Shown here in pieces: positions 38,178-46,172 of a DNA stretch of 64,000 bases. The notes beneath the pieces are model-generated. The model was not told the DNA's origin. It made no database searches and saw nothing but the letters and a program-made list of their open reading frames with translations. Each line of letters starts with the position of its first letter. The stretch's first letter is position 1. Location: assembly GCA_027484105.1 (NCBI GenBank), contig JAIXUG010000004.1, positions 248,001-312,000 of the forward strand. Reading direction: 5' to 3'. This stretch comes from Comamonadaceae bacterium. GTDB lineage: Bacteria; Pseudomonadota; Gammaproteobacteria; Burkholderiales; Burkholderiaceae_C. A program made the translations under genes and the position numbers.

Positions 38178-39680
38178 TCAACGATCGGCCGCTGCCCAGT
38201 TCACGCTGGGGTCCAGTGGGTAAATCGGCCGGCGCAGTTTTTTGAACTGCAGCTCGCTGTAATCCGATGTGCAGGCCCCCGCGCCGGCGCACTCCACCGT
38301 GGCGCCAGCCAAGTGGCCCAGGCCCGCGCGCCAGTGCACCCGGCTTTTGAGCACCACAAAATCCTTTTGCGTCGGGTCGATGCCCAGGCACAGCAGGGCA
38401 TTCACGTCAAATGGCTCAACATGGCGCGAGATCAACGCCACCTCCACATCGCCCGTGTCGATCACCACCGACAGGCCCATGTTTTGGCGGGCATCCTGGC
38501 TCATGGGGCCTTTGTTGCGGTATTTGCCGTTGGAGATCAGTTTGACCACGCCAGTCAGTTCGATCGGTGCGCTGTGGTGCGGCATGAGCGGCATGGCCAT
38601 CTTGCCACCCACTTGCAATCGCACCTGCGCGCCGATGCCTGCGGCCATGGCCTCTTGCACCGCTTGCGGGTCAAAAATCGCAAACACCGCCACGTTGCGC
38701 AAACCCTGGCGCAGCACCTCGGCCAGCACAGCGGTGGTGTCCATGGTGCCACCCGAAGCAGCGTTGTCGTAGTGGTCCAGCAACATCACCGGCGCGTCGG
38801 TCAGCGTTTTGGCGCGGGCCACCGACGCGGCCAAGGGCTCCAGCGCGTACACCCACTGTGCCCGACTGTCCCAGGCCATTTGCATCAGCTCGTCGCGCAG
38901 GCGCTGGGCCAGCGCCGGGTCGTTGTCGGTCACCACCACCACCGACAAGCCCGCGTTTTCGATGTCGGCGTGCGGAAAGCCGGTGAACACGCTGGCGCAC
39001 AAAGCGCCTTCTTTTTCCATTTGCTGCGCACGCGCCTGGATGGCGCGGTTGGGTTCGTCCAGCGAGCTTTGCCGCATGATGTGCGGAATCATGGGCAAGC
39101 GCCCCCAGGCCGTGGTGGGTTTGGCCTGGCCCTGAATCAGTTGGAGCAAAGCCGAACCCGCCCGCACGCCGGTGCCATACATGTCCACATGCGGGTAGGT
39201 CTGGTAGCCCGCCACGGTTTGCGCCAACTCGACCATGTCGGCGTACACATTGGCGTGCATGTCGTAGGCCACGCCTATCGGCGTTTGGGGGTCAATGGCG
39301 CGGATGCGGCGCAGCAACTCGCCTTCGCCGTCTTCGTGGCTTTGGCTCACCATGGCGCCGTGCAGGTCCAGCAAGATGCCATCAAAACCGCCCCGCGCCA
39401 CGGCCTGCAAAATCGCCTGGCTCATGGCCTCGTAAGCCTCGTCAAACACCAGCCCGCTGGGCGCGGCGTGGGCGGCCAAGGCCAGTTCATATTCGGCACC
39501 CGCTTTCTCTGCCAAGTCGATGAAAGCCCCGGTGGCCGTGCCCGTGCCCCGAAAAGCCGCAATGGCCGCGTCGCCTCGCGGCGGTGCTTCACCCGGGCCG
39601 AGCGCAAAGCGCTGCAGGTCGGTGGGCACCGGCGAAAAGGTGTTGGTCTCGTGCATCATCATCGCAATCAGCAAACGCAT
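38178..39680 (-). CDS. M81-family metallopeptidase (MlrC-like)
   Basis: A 500-aa protein of the M81 / microcystinase-C family. Conserved features are MRLLIAMMMHETNTFSPV with the metal-binding His-Glu, DGILLDLHGAMVSQSHEDGEGELL, GVAYDMHANVYADMV with Asp/His ligands, and LLDHYDNAASGGTMDTTAVL. MlrC cleaves a linear peptide product of microcystin; most homologues act on unknown amide substrates. I start at the ATG with GGGAG six bases upstream, four codons after the first ATG. Divergent from the C45 gene, and no signal peptide is seen. Confidence 0.9.
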   Translation of the reverse strand: MRLLIAMMMHETNTFSPVPTDLQRFALGPGEAPPRGDAAIAAFRGTGTATGAFIDLAEKAGAEYELALAAHAAPSGLVFDEAYEAMSQAILQAVARGGFDGILLDLHGAMVSQSHEDGEGELLRRIRAIDPQTPIGVAYDMHANVYADMVELAQTVAGYQTYPHVDMYGTGVRAGSALLQLIQGQAKPTTAWGRLPMIPHIMRQSSLDEPNRAIQARAQQMEKEGALCASVFTGFPHADIENAGLSVVVVTDNDPALAQRLRDELMQMAWDSRAQWVYALEPLAASVARAKTLTDAPVMLLDHYDNAASGGTMDTTAVLAEVLRQGLRNVAVFAIFDPQAVQEAMAAGIGAQVRLQVGGKMAMPLMPHHSAPIELTGVVKLISNGKYRNKGPMSQDARQNMGLSVVIDTGDVEVALISRHVEPFDVNALLCLGIDPTQKDFVVLKSRVHWRAGLGHLAGATVECAGAGACTSDYSELQFKKLRRPIYPLDPSVNWAAADR

Positions 39681-39830
39681 AGGGTCTCCCATTCAATGCC
39701 CATTCATGATGGCCCCGATGGTCGGCGGCGCACAGTCACCGAAGTGCCAGCCCGGAGGCGGGTGTGCGTTTGTCCGGATTGACAGCCAGCCTCGCGGGAT
39801 GAAGACTGACGCCCTTCCAGGAGATGAGGC

Positions 39831-41057
39831 ATGTTCCCTTGCATCGACACCTTGAGCGCGCATTCGGCCCACGAACGCGGTCAAATTCATGGCCAACAGG
39901 CCAAGGACCGCATCCAGCACAGCGTCATCACTTACGCCCGTTTGTTCGCCGCTTGTGGCATCGACTGGGCCAGCGCTTGCGAGCGCGCCATGCGCTTTGA
40001 ACCGGTGGTCGAGCAGGTCGATGCGGATTTGATGGCCGAGCTGCGCGGCATGGCCCAAGGCAGTGGCCAGACCTTGGGCAGCCTGATGGCGCTGAACTGC
40101 CGCACCGAAATCTTGCCGCCGACGTTTTTCAGCGACGAGCCGCAACTGGCCCATGCCGCACTGGCCGCCAACCGCGCAGCGGGCCTGCCCGACTGGCTGG
40201 CCGATGCGCCCTGGGACGGCGCTTTGAAAGACGGCGAATGCACCGCCATGGGCGTGACCGCCGCCGCCAGCCGCACAGGCCAAGCTTGGCTGGCACAAAA
40301 CTGGGATTGGATGGGGCGTCAACGCGAAGCGCTGGTGGTGCTGCACACCCAAGGCCCCAGCGGCCAAAGCATCACCACCCTGACCGAGGCCGGCATGCTG
40401 GCCAAGATTGGCATCAACCAGTCGGGCTTTGCGCTGGGCCTGAACATCCTGCGCTCCAACCGCGACGGCAGCCGACTGGGCGTGCCGGTGCATGTGCTGC
40501 TGCGCCACCTGCTCGACTGTCGCTCGGTGGCCCATGCGCGTGAGCGTTTGCATGCTTTACAGACGGAACTGGGCTTGGGTTTTGGTGCTGCTTCCAACGT
40601 GCCCTGCGCCGACGCCGAGGGACAAGCCGCCTGCTTTGAAGTTTCCCCCGCAGGCTGGGCTGAGGTCACGCCCACCCAAGGCGTGGTGGTGCACACCAAC
40701 CATTTTGTGTGTGAATCGCTGCTGGCCGAACAAGCCCCCGTGGGCCCCGGCTTGTCGAGCCACAGCCGCTTGAGCACCGCCAGTCACCACGCGCTGCAAA
40801 CGCCCATCGGTCAAGCCGAGTTGGAGCACTTTTTGCGCGACGAGTCCGACGGCTTTCTGTCCATCTGCCGCAGCCCCGACCCGAGCGTGCCGCCCGAAAG
40901 CCGTGTTGAAAGCGTGGCGGGCATCGTGATGCACACCCAGCCTCCGGCCATGTGGGTGGCCTGCGACGTGCCCTCGCGGGTGGCGTTTGAGGCGGTGCCG
41001 CTGGCCACTGCGGCCATCCGGCTCAAGGGGCGACAGGATCAGGCCATCGCTGCTTGA
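39831..41057 (+). CDS. C45-family autoproteolytic acyltransferase/amidohydrolase
   Basis: Ntn-hydrolase of 408 aa related to penicillin N acyltransferase and choloylglycine-type amidases. The expected self-cleavage Cys is Cys137 in KDGECTAMGV. Downstream are the supporting motifs LAQNWDWMGRQREALVVL, GMLAKIGINQSGFALGLNIL and VHTNHFV. Processing would give an alpha chain of about 136 aa and a beta chain beginning with the Cys. Next to the M81 peptidase and divergent from it, it suggests breakdown of an amide- or peptide-like compound. The 3' end overlaps the convergent hydrolase by 35 bp. Confidence 0.88.
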   Translation: MFPCIDTLSAHSAHERGQIHGQQAKDRIQHSVITYARLFAACGIDWASACERAMRFEPVVEQVDADLMAELRGMAQGSGQTLGSLMALNCRTEILPPTFFSDEPQLAHAALAANRAAGLPDWLADAPWDGALKDGECTAMGVTAAASRTGQAWLAQNWDWMGRQREALVVLHTQGPSGQSITTLTEAGMLAKIGINQSGFALGLNILRSNRDGSRLGVPVHVLLRHLLDCRSVAHARERLHALQTELGLGFGAASNVPCADAEGQAACFEVSPAGWAEVTPTQGVVVHTNHFVCESLLAEQAPVGPGLSSHSRLSTASHHALQTPIGQAELEHFLRDESDGFLSICRSPDPSVPPESRVESVAGIVMHTQPPAMWVACDVPSRVAFEAVPLATAAIRLKGRQDQAIAA

Positions 41058-41901
41058 GCAAGTCGAGCACGTCCTGCCAGGCCTGTGGGCCCGTCACGGG
41101 GTTGCGCCCAGCGTGAACGCCCAGACCTGGATGTTGGCCATTCGGCACGCGAGGCAAGTGTTGGACTTTTCCAACCGGGTTGTCGAAACCGTGGTGGCTG
41201 TCCGGGTACACCTTGAAGCTCATGCCAGATCGCTGGCCCAAAGCCACACAGGGGGCCGCAGGCGTCCAATCGTCTGCCGCCCCCAGCAGCATGTGCACGG
41301 GCCAGCTCGGCCGATAAGCCCGACGCAATGCGTCTGTGCAGCCTGGATAAAAGGCCATGGCGATGTCTGGCGTCACACTGGGTGGAGGGATGATTTGCTC
41401 GCTGTCCGAACTGGCCAGCACGGTGCTGCCGCCGTGTGACCAGCCCAACAAGGCCACGCGTTGGTGATCCGTCCAGGCTTGTTGGGCAAGCCAAGCCAAG
41501 GTGGCGTGAACGTCGCTGCGCCGATGGCTTTGCTTGACTTGGCGTGACGCCATGCTTTGTTCGCACAAACTGCTTTCTTGCCTGGGTGTGAGGCTGTCGG
41601 GCCAAACCACGCTGTAGCCTTGCGCCAGCAACAGATCGGTCATGCCTTGATGGCGTGCACTGAGCTGACCTTTGCGAGCGCCGACAGTGGCATAGATGCC
41701 GCCGCACCCGTGCAAAGCGATCACCACTGGGCGGGGTGTGTCATGGGTCTTTTGTGGCGGGTGAAATACCCAGGTTTTCAGCGCCAGACCGTTGACACCC
41801 GGCACCAGCTCGGACACGGGTTGAGCCTGTGCCAATGGTCCCAGCCCCAAGCTCAAGCACAGCCAAAGACAGCAGCAGCGGAGGTCATCCAGCAGGTGCA
41901 C
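41023..41901 (-). CDS. Exported alpha/beta hydrolase (dienelactone-hydrolase-like)
   Basis: A 292-aa hydrolase with a probable signal peptide (hydrophobic to about residue 24, then AQAQ). ALHGCGGIY supplies the oxyanion region, Ser155 in GWSHGG is the nucleophile, DDWTP carries a candidate Asp and SHHGFD the candidate His. It resembles the periplasmic dienelactone-hydrolase-like family in Comamonadaceae, substrate unknown. Its last 35 bp are shared with the end of the convergent C45 gene. Confidence 0.85.
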   Translation of the reverse strand: MHLLDDLRCCCLWLCLSLGLGPLAQAQPVSELVPGVNGLALKTWVFHPPQKTHDTPRPVVIALHGCGGIYATVGARKGQLSARHQGMTDLLLAQGYSVVWPDSLTPRQESSLCEQSMASRQVKQSHRRSDVHATLAWLAQQAWTDHQRVALLGWSHGGSTVLASSDSEQIIPPPSVTPDIAMAFYPGCTDALRRAYRPSWPVHMLLGAADDWTPAAPCVALGQRSGMSFKVYPDSHHGFDNPVGKVQHLPRVPNGQHPGLGVHAGRNPVTGPQAWQDVLDLLKQRWPDPVAP

Positions 41902-41921
41902 AGCAGTTACCGTTTCCAGTG

Positions 41922-42293
41922 TTATCGCAAGTGCCGCACCGCCTCTGACACGTGCATGCCCAACTGCAGGCCATGCGCCAGGGCCAGCGCGTTCAGGCCA
42001 TTGACCACGCCGTTGTCCAGCCCGTCTTGCGCTTCGCCAATGCGGGCCGAGGTGTGGGCGTACAAAATGGCCAGCACGCCCACCGCCTGCAACTCATGCA
42101 GCGCCACCCGGCCTGCATCGTCCTTGCCGCCACCGGCATCGTTGAAGGCCACCGCAAAAGGCTTGTGGGTTTGCGCGGTCACAAAGTGCGAGGCCGACAG
42201 GCCCCCGTGCGAGCCCGACACGATCACCGCGCCGACATGGCTGGCGTTGACCAGGGCAATCGAGTCCAGCAAGACCAGTGCGCGCTGCGTCAC
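41922..42293 (-). CDS. Conserved hypothetical protein (123 aa)
   Basis: Small soluble protein I do not recognise as a named family. Visible features are an N-terminal beta strand, a glycine-rich VIVSGSHGGLSASHF that looks like a ligand- or phosphate-binding loop, and NDAGGGKDDAG in the middle, with Ala-rich helices after it. Proteins of this appearance occur as hypotheticals in other Burkholderiales. Its ATG overlaps the stop of the transglutaminase-like gene (4 bp), so the two are translated together and may act on the same substrate. Function unknown. Confidence 0.7.
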   Translation of the reverse strand: MTQRALVLLDSIALVNASHVGAVIVSGSHGGLSASHFVTAQTHKPFAVAFNDAGGGKDDAGRVALHELQAVGVLAILYAHTSARIGEAQDGLDNGVVNGLNALALAHGLQLGMHVSEAVRHLR

Positions 42294-42967
42294 CGCGTTT
42301 CCTTCGCCACATCTTGCTCGAAGCTGGCTTCTTTCAAGGGGGCTTTTTCGGCCATCCAGCCGGGGTAGATGGTTTGGAAGTCGGCCACGATCTGCGCCAG
42401 CGGCATGTCGTCAAAGGTGCCGCGCTGCTTCACGTATTCCATGTGCCGATTGCCCGCTTTGTCGAACGGGTGGTAAATCGAATCCTTGCGCCCGTCAAAC
42501 TCCAGCGGCAGCAGGCCAAACTTGTCGCACAGCTCGATGTTGAAGGCGGGTGTGGCCTTGACCCATTGGCCGTCCAGCCAGATGTCGGCATAGCCGTGCC
42601 AGATGAACACATCGGTCTGCATGGTCTGGCGCAGACGCTCGGTGCTCAGGTGGTTGCGCACATCGGCGTAACCCAGTCGGGCATGCAGGCCTGCGGCGCG
42701 GCAAGCCGCCGTCATCAAGGCCGCCTTGGGCACACACCAACCCGAGCCTTGGGCAATCACCGAGCTGGCGCGCATGCCTTCGGTGGACAGCTCGATGCGG
42801 TAGGGGTCGTAGCGAAACTGGTCGCGCACCGCCAGGTACAGCGACACGGCGCGTTCGCGGTCGGTGGCGCCTTGCGCGTGCTGGCGCGCCAAGGCGATCA
42901 CATCCGGGTGGTCGCTGTCGATCAAGGCCGTAGCGGCCAGCGTGGCGGGAGAGGGCAGGTCGGTCAT
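42290..42967 (-). CDS. Transglutaminase-like domain protein
   Basis: A 225-aa cysteine-enzyme fold. The probable nucleophile is Cys78 in GSGWCVPKAALMTAACRAAG and the His is His124 in IWHGYADIWLDGQWVKATPAFN; an Asp is not obvious after that segment, and Asn143 may stand in for it. Family members are proteases or amidases more often than cross-linking enzymes. There is no signal peptide, so it is cytoplasmic. It forms a two-gene unit with the downstream hypothetical and is divergent from the MBL-fold gene. Confidence 0.83.
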   Translation of the reverse strand: MTDLPSPATLAATALIDSDHPDVIALARQHAQGATDRERAVSLYLAVRDQFRYDPYRIELSTEGMRASSVIAQGSGWCVPKAALMTAACRAAGLHARLGYADVRNHLSTERLRQTMQTDVFIWHGYADIWLDGQWVKATPAFNIELCDKFGLLPLEFDGRKDSIYHPFDKAGNRHMEYVKQRGTFDDMPLAQIVADFQTIYPGWMAEKAPLKEASFEQDVAKETR

Positions 42968-43053
42968 GCGTTGGACTGTAGCGCGTGTGCCAGCGCCGGG
43001 CTGTCACGCTGGCTATATTGCAGCCTACACACCAGAATCTTGGAAAGGCTGTC

Positions 43054-43947
43054 ATGTCCTCTGTTTTGCGTTTTGGCGCGGTGAGCGTGCATTTGGGTGA
43101 AAAGTCGGGCAAGTACCCCGACGGCAACCAGCTCATCGTGCAGGGGGCCGACATGCGCGTGGCCTTTGACACGCCCGAGGTGGCCAACCGCATCGGCCCC
43201 GAGCTGGACACGGTGGACCTGGTCATCCTGGGCCATGTGCACGAAGACCACATGGCGGGGCTGCACCGCCTGCTGCACGCCCCGGTTCAGGTGCACCAGG
43301 CCGACTTGGCGGCTGCCCAGTCTTGGGACGGCATGTGCCAGCACTATGGCTACCCGCCCGACGTGCTGGACGCCATGCTCGCCATCGTGCAAAAGGATTT
43401 CCATTACCAGCCCCGGCCTGACGCCACCGGCTACACCGATGGCGCGCTGTGGGATCTGGGCGGCGGCGTGCGCGTGCGGGCGCACCACCTGCCGGGCCAC
43501 ACCGCAGGCCACTGCGCCCTGGTGGTCGAAAGCGAAGGTCTGGCCTTCATCGGCGACATCGACCTGAGCGGCTTTGGCCCGTATTACGGCGACGCCACCT
43601 CCAACCTGAGCGACTTTCGGCAAACGCTGAAGAAGGTGGCCGAGCTGGACGCCCGCATCTGGGCCACCTCGCACCACAAGGCCGTCATCACCGACCGGGC
43701 GCAGTTTTTGGCCGATCTGGCGCGCTTTGCCAGCAAGATCGACGAGCGCAGCGCGCAACTGCTGGGCTATTTGCAGACCCCGCACAGCCTGGACGAGCTG
43801 GTGGACCGCCGCCTGCTGTACCCCCAAGGCTACGACGTGCCCTTTGTGCCCTGCGCCGAGCGCAACACCATTGGCATGCACCTGAGCGAGTTGCGGGCGC
43901 AAGGGCAAATCCAGGCGCTGGACGATGGCCGCTATGTGGCGGTTTGA
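43054..43947 (+). CDS. MBL-fold metallohydrolase
   Basis: Metallo-beta-lactamase fold hydrolase of 297 aa. The zinc motif is HVHEDH at residues 61-66, the second histidine is in LPGHTAGH, and the bridging Asp in FIGDIDLSGFGPYYGD. A helical/beta C-terminal extension includes CAERNTIGMHLSEL, reminiscent of LACTB2-like or lactonase-type members. The start MSSVLRFG has AAAGG upstream, and the earlier in-frame ATG lies in the divergent gene's leader. The substrate (ester, lactone or thioester) is unknown. Confidence 0.88.
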   Translation: MSSVLRFGAVSVHLGEKSGKYPDGNQLIVQGADMRVAFDTPEVANRIGPELDTVDLVILGHVHEDHMAGLHRLLHAPVQVHQADLAAAQSWDGMCQHYGYPPDVLDAMLAIVQKDFHYQPRPDATGYTDGALWDLGGGVRVRAHHLPGHTAGHCALVVESEGLAFIGDIDLSGFGPYYGDATSNLSDFRQTLKKVAELDARIWATSHHKAVITDRAQFLADLARFASKIDERSAQLLGYLQTPHSLDELVDRRLLYPQGYDVPFVPCAERNTIGMHLSELRAQGQIQALDDGRYVAV

Positions 43948-44008
43948 TGAATTGGCGCTTTGATTTTTTTGCAAGGCCTTCACCCCGCCCCCGAACAGGA
44001 GACCCCAC

Positions 44009-44824
44009 ATGACCCCTGAACAACTCTTGCAACACCACGACCAAGCCCGTTTGTGGGGCCAGCCCCCCGGCGTGGTGGGCGGCCCTGACACGGCGGCGGC
44101 TTATCAAAAAGCCTTGGCCGTGCGCCAGTTGCGCCAGCAGCGCGGCGAAGTGGCCAAGGGCTACAAGATTGGCTTCACCAACCGCACGCTGTGGCAGCGC
44201 TACGAGGTGTTTGGCCCCATGTGGGGCACGGTCTGGGACACCGGCCTGGGCTTTGCCGAGCCCGCCGCATCGGGGGCGACCGAAGGCAGCATCGACCTGA
44301 CCCACACCTGCCAGCCTCGGCTGGAGCCCGAAATCGTCTTCGGCATGAAGGCCACGCCAGCGGCCAATGCCAGCCTGCAGCAGCTGTTTGAAGCCATCGA
44401 CTGGATCGCACCGGGTTTTGAGGTGGTGCAGTCGCACTGCCTGGACTGGAAATTCACCGCCACCGACACCATGGCCGACAGCGGCTTGCACGCCCGCCTG
44501 CTGGTGGGCCAGTGCCTGCCCGTTCAGCAACTGGCGGCCGACGCGCAGGCCCTGCACACCCTGCTGGCGCAGGCCCAGGTCACGCTGTTCAAAAACGGCC
44601 AGGCGGTGGAGCAGGGCACCGGCACCAACGTGCTCGACAGCCCCCTGAACGCCTTGCACCACTTTTTGAAAGAACTGCGCCAATGTCCCGGCGCGGTGGA
44701 CCTGCAAGCGGGCGACGTGGTCACCACCGGCACCTGGACCGACGCCTGGCCCCTGCAAGTGGGCGAAAACTGGCGCGCCGAGTTTTCTGCACCCCTGGGC
44801 AGCCTGAGCGCCCGTACTTGTTGA
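44009..44824 (+). CDS. 2-keto-4-pentenoate hydratase family (MhpD/HpaH-like)
   Basis: Hydratase of 271 aa in the FAH superfamily, which adds water to 2-hydroxy-2,4-dienoates from meta-cleavage pathways. It shows KGYKIGFTNRTLW, WGTVWDTG, PRLEPEIVFGMKA with metal-binding Glu residues, and DVVTTGTWTDAWPLQVGE near the end. Longer-chain dienoates (HpaH) or the oxalocrotonate decarboxylase relatives are alternatives. It lies 61 bp after the MBL gene, possibly in one unit; no meta-cleavage dioxygenase or aldolase is present here, so the pathway is incomplete locally. Confidence 0.88.
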   Translation: MTPEQLLQHHDQARLWGQPPGVVGGPDTAAAYQKALAVRQLRQQRGEVAKGYKIGFTNRTLWQRYEVFGPMWGTVWDTGLGFAEPAASGATEGSIDLTHTCQPRLEPEIVFGMKATPAANASLQQLFEAIDWIAPGFEVVQSHCLDWKFTATDTMADSGLHARLLVGQCLPVQQLAADAQALHTLLAQAQVTLFKNGQAVEQGTGTNVLDSPLNALHHFLKELRQCPGAVDLQAGDVVTTGTWTDAWPLQVGENWRAEFSAPLGSLSARTC

Positions 44825-44894
44825 CATGCCATGAAGTCTTGAGCAACAGGCCAGAGATGGATTTTTGTGGGTGCCCACTGCGAGGGGTTGATGT

Positions 44895-44914
44895 TTGTAT
44901 TCGATCGAATACAA
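44895..44914. promoter_or_regulatory. Perfect 20-bp palindrome, toxin-antitoxin operator
   Basis: TTGTATTCGATCGAATACAA is perfectly self-complementary and ends 7 bp before the toxin start codon. The HTH antitoxin of the pair very likely binds here to repress its own operon. The core TATTCGATCGAATA may overlap the promoter. Confidence 0.8.
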
Positions 44915-44921
44915 TTGATGC

Positions 44922-45218
44922 ATGTACCAAGTAGAGACCACAAAAGACTTTGATGCTTGGCTGGATGGACTCAAGGACAGCCTGACCCGCAAGCGCCTTG
45001 GGATGAGGTTGCGCAAAGCGCAACTTGGAAACCTGGGCGACGTGAAGCCCGTAGGTGAGGGCGTCTGGGAAATGCGCGAATTTTTTGGACCAGGCTGGCG
45101 CATGTACTACATCCAGCAAGGTTCTGTGTTGATTGTGATGCTTGGCGGTGGCGACAAGTCCACTCAAGCGGTTGACATTGCCGCGTCTGTTCAGTTGGCC
45201 CGTTTGTTCCAGGAGTGA
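44922..45218 (+). CDS. RelE/ParE-superfamily toxin (HigB-like)
   Basis: A 98-aa toxin of the phage-derived Gp49/HigB-like or 'addiction module killer' type, probably a ribosome-dependent mRNase. It has the typical N-terminal FDAWLDGLKDSLTRKRLGMRL helix with basic residues, GDVKPVGEGVWEMREFFGPGWRMYY strands with Arg and Tyr at the active face, and the KSTQAVDIAAS C terminus. The toxin gene precedes the antitoxin by 3 bp, the order typical of higBA-like loci. Directly preceded by the palindromic operator. Confidence 0.92.
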   Translation: MYQVETTKDFDAWLDGLKDSLTRKRLGMRLRKAQLGNLGDVKPVGEGVWEMREFFGPGWRMYYIQQGSVLIVMLGGGDKSTQAVDIAASVQLARLFQE

Positions 45219-45221
45219 ACC

Positions 45222-45512
45222 ATGAAACCCGATACCCGACCCTTCGACATCACCGAGATGCTGCAAGACGATGAAAGCATTGCCGAGTACCTGACTTTGG
45301 TGATGGAAGATGGTGATCCTGCATTGTTGGCCGCCACTTTGGGCGACATTGCCCGCGCTCGTGGCATGACACAGATCGCGAAAGACGCGGGCATCGGCCG
45401 CGAGGCTTTGTACAAGGCGCTGCGCCCGGATGCCAGTCCTCGGTTTGATACCGTTGCCCGCGTGTGCAAGGCCCTGGGCGTGAAGCTGGTGGCGCAGCCG
45501 GTAGCGGGGTAA
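45222..45512 (+). CDS. HTH antitoxin of the type II toxin-antitoxin pair
   Basis: A 96-aa antitoxin of the 'addiction module antidote' family. The N-terminal part, PFDITEMLQDDESIAEYLTLV, is the toxin-binding region, and the C-terminal part is a Cro/C1-type helix-turn-helix (MTQIAKDAGIGREALYKALRP) that would bind the 20-bp palindrome upstream. It starts 3 bp after the toxin stop with GGAG in the toxin's last codons. Confidence 0.93.
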   Translation: MKPDTRPFDITEMLQDDESIAEYLTLVMEDGDPALLAATLGDIARARGMTQIAKDAGIGREALYKALRPDASPRFDTVARVCKALGVKLVAQPVAG

Positions 45513-45583
45513 TTCATCCTGTCGGCTGGCACCGCAGCCGCAGAGCCCCCGCAGGCCCTTGAGGGGCCGACATCGCAGGACAT

Positions 45584-45617
45584 AAAAAAACGCCCCGAAC
45601 CGCAAAGCCCGGGGCGT
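45584..45617 (-). terminator. Terminator-like hairpin with no visible minus-strand gene
   Basis: Stem ACGCCCC/GGGGCGT with a seven-A run on its left, giving a classic stem plus poly-U only when read on the minus strand. All genes around it (antitoxin, umuD) are on the plus strand, so it does not end a visible gene. It may stop antisense transcription into the toxin-antitoxin locus, or be a relic. Confidence 0.6.
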
Positions 45618-45668
45618 CAATCAACAAAAATGTCAGGCAACTGCAGGAAGCATGACAAGCTCAGTATA

Positions 45669-45684
45669 CTGTAAATATAAACAG
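45669..45684. promoter_or_regulatory. LexA (SOS) box of umuD-cho
   Basis: CTGT-N8-ACAG with an AT-rich centre, matching the LexA consensus. It overlaps TATACT at 45665-45670, a good -10 element, so LexA would block the promoter directly. It lies 45 bp before the umuD start. Confidence 0.93.
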
Positions 45685-45729
45685 TATCCTGATCTGTCCA
45701 TTGCCCCATTTGCCGCCACCGCTTTCCTC

Positions 45730-46161
45730 ATGCACGCCCCAGACACCCCCCAAGCCCTGCCCCCCGGAAACTGGTGGCTGCAGGCCTTGCCCGCCAGCAT
45801 TGCAGCGGGTTTCCCGGCGCCCGCCGAAGACCACCAGGTCGAGCGCATCGACCTGATGCAGCAATTGGTCAAGCACCCACAGGCCACGTTTTACATCCGT
45901 GTGCGCGGCGAAAGCATGCGCGATGCGGGCATCCTCGACGGCTCGGTAGTGCTGGTGGACCGCGCCATCACCCCGGCCGACGGCCAGATCGTGCTGGCCG
46001 TGATCGACGGCGACTTCACCTGTAAAACCCTGCGCTTGTCCAGCGAGGGCCTGCGCCTGCAAGCGGCCCACCCCGACTACCCCGACATCGTGCCCAAAGA
46101 CGGCCAAAGCGTGGACGTCTGGGGCGTGGTGGTGGCGACCATCCACCAACACACCACTTGA
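45730..46161 (+). CDS. umuD: UmuD: SOS mutagenesis protein, LexA-like self-cleaving protease
   Basis: Regulatory subunit of DNA polymerase V. It self-cleaves on RecA filaments to form UmuD'. In the 143-aa protein the cleavage site is Ala26-Gly27 in ASIAAGFPAP, the nucleophile is Ser62 in RGESMRDAGILDG and the general base is Lys99 in FTCKTL. The ATG at 45730 gives the normal UmuD length; an upstream in-frame start would put the SOS box inside the gene. It lies ahead of cho with 11 bp between, while umuC is 3.9 kb away. Confidence 0.93.
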   Translation: MHAPDTPQALPPGNWWLQALPASIAAGFPAPAEDHQVERIDLMQQLVKHPQATFYIRVRGESMRDAGILDGSVVLVDRAITPADGQIVLAVIDGDFTCKTLRLSSEGLRLQAAHPDYPDIVPKDGQSVDVWGVVVATIHQHTT

Positions 46162-46172
46162 TCGACCCTGAC

